From assembly GCA_946644025.1 (NCBI GenBank), contig CAMPCG010000124.1:1-8020 (forward strand): DNA of 8,020 nt. Direction: 5' to 3'. The position numbers and the translations under genes were made by a program. How positions within the stretch are numbered: the first letter of the stretch is position 1; each line of letters starts with the position of its first letter. Of this stretch, positions 4,740 to 8,020 are shown piece by piece. The DNA comes from an uncultured Prevotellaceae bacterium. Its GTDB lineage: Bacteria > Bacteroidota > Bacteroidia > Bacteroidales > Bacteroidaceae. A model generated the notes under the pieces. It saw only the letters and a list, made by a program, of their open reading frames with translations. It did not search any database and was not told the origin of the DNA.

Positions 4740-7346
4740 TTATTTTACGATTACCTTAACTCCGTTTACTATGTAGACGCCCTTGGTCGTCTGCACGTTT
4801 ATGCGCTCGCCGGCCTGAAGCCTTGCCTTGCGCAGTACGACGCCGCCCAGGGTGCTGACGCTGACGTCCATGGCGCGTGGTGCCACGACGCTGAGCTCGC
4901 CTTGGCTGGCGAAGATGGCCAGGCTGTTCTCGGCCGACAGCGCCTTCACGCTGTTAGCCTCGTCGCCCAGGGCGATGCGCAGCGAGCGGGCAGTGGCGCC
5001 GCCCTGAGTCTTCGGCGTCCACAGATAGGCGCGGAAGGGGTTGGTGGTCAGGCTGCCCGTGGCGTGCCAGAACTCGTTGCTCTTGATGTAGTAGTAGTCG
5101 TTGGCGGCGTAAGCCTCGTCGGTCACGTTGAACTGCGTCTTCTGCATCACGCCCGTCAGGGTCCAGCCCTCCACGGTGCTCTTCTCCCAGATGGTCTTCT
5201 TGCCCACCTTTGCCACGGTGACGTCCTCGGCGGTAGCCGTAACCGTTTCGGCCTGGTTCTTGGCCATGAAGAACACGGGGGTGTAGCCTGCTGCGGCTGT
5301 GGCAGCGTCGGCGGGGTCTATGGCGTTCATCACCAGGGTCTGTGTGCCCTGTTCGTCGGTGGCGACCTCGCCTAAGTGGAAGAAGCTGGCCGTCTCGTTC
5401 TCGGCCTGCTGCAGGTCGAAGGGCAGAATCATCGTGCCCCAGGTGTTGCTCACCGTGCGCTGGTAGGAGGCCTGTGCGGCCACGAACTTGTCATCGCTGT
5501 AGAACGGGTGTCCGTCCACGAGGCGCAGCTCGGCGCAGGTCTTGTTGCCGGCGGCGTCCTTCCTCACGTTCACGATGTTATAGCCTTCAGGCGATACATC
5601 GGCATCGATGGTAGCGATGGCGTTGGGCGTCTGCTCGCCGGGCGTCCAGCTCTGGGCGTAGAAGCTCTCGGCGGTGCTGCTCTCGGGATAGACGGTGAAG
5701 TAGTAGTAGGCCTCGCCATCGGCCTCAGCCTCCGAGCAGTTGTTGCACACGCGGCGGTAGGTGCCGTCGGCCTGTTTGGCAAACATGCAGTCCTCGTAGT
5801 CGTGCTCGGTGCACTCCTGGAGCGTGGCGCAGCCCAGTTTGTCGTATTGCGCCTTGAACTCGGTCTGAACATAGCTCGTCCTATCAGGAATGAAATCATT
5901 CATCACCGCGTAGGCATCGTCAAGACTATTATAGTGATTGCCGTCGTTCCAGCTGCTCAGATTGTAGTAAGCTCCTGCACCGCCGTTATACCGATCTGTG
6001 TAGTTGAGCACTGCCGACTGGCTGATGGTGGCCCTCAGTTCCTGAGCCTTCTGCTTCAGGAAATCTTCTAGGCCGACGCTCACCTCTTGCCAGCGCTCAT
6101 AGACGGCTTTCATGAAGTAGGGGTCGTTCCATGCCTTCTCGCAGAGCTGGCCAAAGGGCGTGATTTTGAATTCCCAGAAATGTTTCCCCTTAATGTCCTT
6201 TCCGTCAATCTTGTAGTTCCAGGTCAGGTCTAAGTCCCACACGGGGCCGAACACGATTTTGCTGTCGATATTCTCCATCCAGAAATAGTTGTTGCCGTAG
6301 GCGGCATCGTAGTTACAGGTTATTTCGGAAACGATGAATGCATCGACAGCCGCATCCAGGTCTACGTATCGGCGCCAGTTGTCGTTGGGGTCGGTCTCGG
6401 GCTTGTAGAGCAGTGTGGCCACCTTCGACAGCTTGGCTTTCACATCATTGTATTTGGGGTCGGTCGAGGGCCCGCTGGCCGTTGCAATGTCGGGGTCGGG
6501 GCTCTTCACGTTCACCAGGAAGTCGGCCCCATAGCCAGAGCCATAGCTGCCAAAGCTGATGGCGATGTAGGGGTCTTCCTGGAATCGGTCGTTGGGGTCA
6601 TCCACGTTTCCCTCGAAGAAATAGCCGGTATCCTCGTTGATGGGCACACGGCGGTCGGCGATGTTCACGTGGTCGGAAATCTGGTAGGTGCCGAAGTATT
6701 GGTTGTTGATGACCAGGTCCACGAACTTGGAGGCAGGAACGAAAGTCATGCCCATGCGTTTCTGCAAGGCTACTGCAAGGGCGTTGCGTATCAGCGTTGC
6801 GTCGTAGTAGTTGGCCAGTAGCGTCCAGTTCTTGTCGGTGGCATAGTCGTTCACTTCTACGCCGTTCTCTTTACGGGTGAGCAGGTCGGCCTTCTTGTCG
6901 AACTTCAGGCGGAAGGGCTTCTTGGGCTGCCAGTCGCCATAAGTCCATTGACCTATATACCAAGTAGAGTTTCCTCGTCCGCGCACGCCGAGCCACTCGT
7001 TGCGCTCCTTGATGGTGCCCCAGTCGTCGCGGATGGTTATCTTTGTCCGGTAGTACCAGTCGTGCTTCTTTGAATCATCAAAAATGTAGCCGAGAACCTC
7101 CAGCTCTGCCTTGCCGTCAATCATCCTTACGGTACTCTTGTTGGTGGTGGCGTCGTAGTCTGTCTTGTAGATTTGCAGATAGACCGTTGGAAGGTTAGTT
7201 TTCTGCGGGAAGCTGTCCAGCTCTTCCTGCGTGAACTGATAGCCGAAGGCGTTGTTGCGGTTGGTAGCGCCGCTGTCGGCCCGGCTGCTGATGGTGCTTG
7301 CAGAGAGCAGAGCCATCAGCAACCCTGTGCGAATGGTGTTGTTCAT
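4740..7346 (-). CDS. Secreted CotH-domain protein with T9SS-like C-terminal sorting domain
   Basis: The 868-residue product has a signal peptide (residues 1 to about 23, hydrophobic core GLLMALLSA, no lipobox cysteine). A CotH domain follows (about 53-480): GVRGRGNSTW (120-129), KKPFRLKF (142-149), WTLLANYYDATLIRNALA (174-191), FGTYQISDHVN (218-228), FIVSEITCNYDA (337-348) and FGPVWDLDLTWN (366-377). In Bacillus, CotH is an atypical protein kinase of the spore coat; the role of secreted CotH proteins in Bacteroidota is not established. Residues 506-537 hold five cysteines (C506, C512, C520, C534, C537), perhaps a small metal-binding or disulfide module. A beta-rich region contains NTWGTMILPFDL (634-645). 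The last 60 or so residues end in TKGVYIVNGVKVIVK, typical of T9SS type A sorting domains, so the protein is probably exported and surface-attached or released. An in-frame ATG at 7409 would put extra residues before the signal peptide; 7346 fits better. A 48-aa ORF follows after 21 bases. Confidence 0.92.
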   Translation of the reverse strand: MNNTIRTGLLMALLSASTISSRADSGATNRNNAFGYQFTQEELDSFPQKTNLPTVYLQIYKTDYDATTNKSTVRMIDGKAELEVLGYIFDDSKKHDWYYRTKITIRDDWGTIKERNEWLGVRGRGNSTWYIGQWTYGDWQPKKPFRLKFDKKADLLTRKENGVEVNDYATDKNWTLLANYYDATLIRNALAVALQKRMGMTFVPASKFVDLVINNQYFGTYQISDHVNIADRRVPINEDTGYFFEGNVDDPNDRFQEDPYIAISFGSYGSGYGADFLVNVKSPDPDIATASGPSTDPKYNDVKAKLSKVATLLYKPETDPNDNWRRYVDLDAAVDAFIVSEITCNYDAAYGNNYFWMENIDSKIVFGPVWDLDLTWNYKIDGKDIKGKHFWEFKITPFGQLCEKAWNDPYFMKAVYERWQEVSVGLEDFLKQKAQELRATISQSAVLNYTDRYNGGAGAYYNLSSWNDGNHYNSLDDAYAVMNDFIPDRTSYVQTEFKAQYDKLGCATLQECTEHDYEDCMFAKQADGTYRRVCNNCSEAEADGEAYYYFTVYPESSTAESFYAQSWTPGEQTPNAIATIDADVSPEGYNIVNVRKDAAGNKTCAELRLVDGHPFYSDDKFVAAQASYQRTVSNTWGTMILPFDLQQAENETASFFHLGEVATDEQGTQTLVMNAIDPADAATAAAGYTPVFFMAKNQAETVTATAEDVTVAKVGKKTIWEKSTVEGWTLTGVMQKTQFNVTDEAYAANDYYYIKSNEFWHATGSLTTNPFRAYLWTPKTQGGATARSLRIALGDEANSVKALSAENSLAIFASQGELSVVAPRAMDVSVSTLGGVVLRKARLQAGERINVQTTKGVYIVNGVKVIVK

Positions 7347-7465
7347 ATACAATATTATTAAATAAAAGGTATAAAAGGTTCTTAGTATTATGACTGCCCC
7401 TTTCACCAAGGGAACAAAGGTTTTTCTTCGTGTTCAGCCGCTTGTTAGGTTAGCTTTGACGTGTG

Positions 7466-7473
7466 CAAAGGTA
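7466..7473 (-). promoter_or_regulatory. Probable -7 element of the CotH-gene promoter
   Basis: The minus strand reads TACCTTTG, a match to the Bacteroidota TAnnTTTG -7 box. It would start transcription near 7460, leaving a leader of about 115 bases before the ATG at 7346. No clear TTTG is found 19-21 bases further upstream, so the promoter may be weak or need an activator. A plus-strand match, TAGCTTTG at 7451-7458, has no gene behind it and is probably chance. Confidence 0.5.
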
Positions 7474-7649
7474 CTAATAATATTTCATTCCGCGTGCATT
7501 TTTTTCCTTATTTTTTTTCAAAAAAGCGTTCTTGCGCGGTTTAGGGTGGGTGCAGCCGTAGCTACACCTGCGTTGCGATGTTGGGAAAGATACGGGGAAA
7601 ACCATCGAGAGCTACGTTCTTTTTATGCCGAAGGCCGGATGTAATTTAT
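7474..7649. other. Non-coding stretch with no recognised feature
   Basis: This part of the 673-base region upstream of the CotH gene contains T-rich tracts (7499-7518) and mixed sequence after them. I see no tRNA or rRNA and no credible ORF. The short palindrome GTAGCTAC near 7557-7564 is too small to interpret. Confidence 0.5.
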
Positions 7650-7754
7650 AAACGTCGTCAGTGTTTGTACAAACGCCGTCGGTGTTTGTACAAACGTCGT
7701 CGGCGTTTCTACAAACGTCGTCGACGTTTGTAGAAATGCCGTTGGTGCTTTCTT
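7650..7754. repeat. 21-bp tandem repeat of interrupted palindromes, 5 copies
   Basis: Five 21-base units begin at 7650, 7671, 7692, 7713 and 7734. The consensus is AAACGYCGTCGGYGTTTGTAC; the last copy is degenerate. Each unit is a near palindrome: in copy 4, AAACGTCG and CGACGTTT are exact inverted arms around a single T. The joints between units (GTTTGTACAAAC) are also palindromic. The period of 21 bases is about two helical turns. The tract lies about 180 bp upstream of the proposed CotH-gene promoter. It could be a regulator-binding array or a simple intergenic repeat; nothing in the window decides between these. Confidence 0.9.
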
Positions 7755-7761
7755 AATCTGA

Positions 7762-7972
7762 AATATGAGTCTACTTTAAGATGTCCAATGTATACGCAAA
7801 TGACGGCGCAGCCGCTCCCCTCCCTTGTAGGGGAGGGGCAGGGGTGGGGTCAGTATATATTTAGCTGGCAGGAAGTTAGAGACCCCACCCCTACCCCTCC
7901 CCTTGAGGGGAGGGGAGTGGCTGCGCCGTCGTTTGCGTATACCTTGGACTTTTTAAGGTGGACTCAAATATG
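7762..7972. repeat. Palindromic element copy 4 with long terminal inverted repeats
   Basis: The left end, from about 7762 through the C-rich block at 7817-7824, is an imperfect inverted copy of the right end from about 7906 to 7972. The shared parts include GTCCAA, GTATACGCAAA, GACGGCGCAGCC and CTCCCCTCCC, giving arms of roughly 60 bases. The middle holds the same GC double hairpin and AT-rich loop as copy 3, in the same orientation. This is the most complete copy in the window and the best guide to the element's ends. It encodes no transposase, so any movement would need help in trans. Exact ends and a target duplication cannot be fixed from one site. Confidence 0.85.
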
Positions 7973-7995
7973 ATTATCCGCATGAACCCGTATAA

Positions 7996-8010
7996 GACGC
8001 TGAAAGCGTC
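7996..8010. other. Short hairpin at the window edge
   Basis: GACGCT and AGCGTC form a 6-bp inverted repeat around GAA. The following AACGCTCAAT runs off the window and may begin another short tandem tract. Its role is unclear; an open frame from the ATG at 7982 is too short to judge. Confidence 0.35.
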
Positions 8011-8020
8011 AACGCTCAAT

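Noticed and set aside
4647..6071. Plus-strand open frames opposite the CotH gene
   Set aside because: The products are V/G/A/H-rich antisense readings. The minus frame has a signal peptide, the CotH domain and a C-terminal sorting domain.
7390..7644. 84-residue plus-strand open frame in the CotH-gene upstream region
   Set aside because: It overlaps the proposed CotH promoter, has no ribosome binding site, and crosses T-rich tracts that only look hydrophobic when translated.
7650..7754. CRISPR array
   Set aside because: The 21-base units abut with no unique spacers, and no cas gene is present.
7982..8020. Start of a new plus-strand gene at the window edge
   Set aside because: Only 13 codons are visible, they overlap a hairpin and repeat-like sequence, and there is no ribosome binding site or motif.

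Overview
The window looks like a chromosomal segment of a Prevotella-like member of the Bacteroidales (Bacteroidota). The reasons are a porX-type gene (regulator of the type IX secretion system, T9SS), a secreted protein ending in a T9SS type A-like C-terminal signal, Bacteroidota-type promoters (TTTG-N20-TAnnTTTG), and mostly absent Shine-Dalgarno sequences. Coding DNA is GC-rich, so long antisense open frames are common and are not treated as genes.

Layout. Bases 1-43 hold a 10-bp tandem repeat. Bases 57-1247 (+) encode a GT4-type glycosyltransferase. Bases 1248-1451 are a long imperfect palindrome made of low-complexity repeats around a GC-rich double hairpin (element copy 1). A good promoter at 1469-1500 precedes argC (1528-2520, +). 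Seven 7-bp repeats (2524-2572) run up to the start codon of porX (2574-4244, +). The porX frame contains an in-frame palindromic element (copy 2, about 3175-3303) between its helical linker and its PglZ/alkaline-phosphatase-like domain. Element copy 3 (4257-4564) separates porX from two convergent minus-strand genes: a 48-residue ORF (4572-4718) with a strong ribosome binding site, and upstream of it a large secreted CotH-domain protein (4740-7346). Bases 7347-8020 are non-coding as far as I can see. They hold a probable promoter for the CotH gene, five 21-bp interrupted-palindrome repeats (7650-7754) and element copy 4 (7762-7972).

How the parts relate. PorX is the cytoplasmic response regulator that controls T9SS genes in characterised Bacteroidota. 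The CotH protein carries a signal peptide and a T9SS-like C-terminal domain, so it is probably a cargo of that system. argC belongs to arginine biosynthesis and the glycosyltransferase to an unidentified glycan pathway; neither has an obvious functional tie to T9SS.

The most notable observation is a family of GC-rich double-hairpin palindromes, four copies in 8 kb. Three are intergenic. One lies in frame inside porX and appears to add roughly 40 residues at a domain boundary. This recalls the protein-coding palindromic elements known from Rickettsia. The second is the small ORF behind the CotH gene, which resembles no characterised protein I can name.
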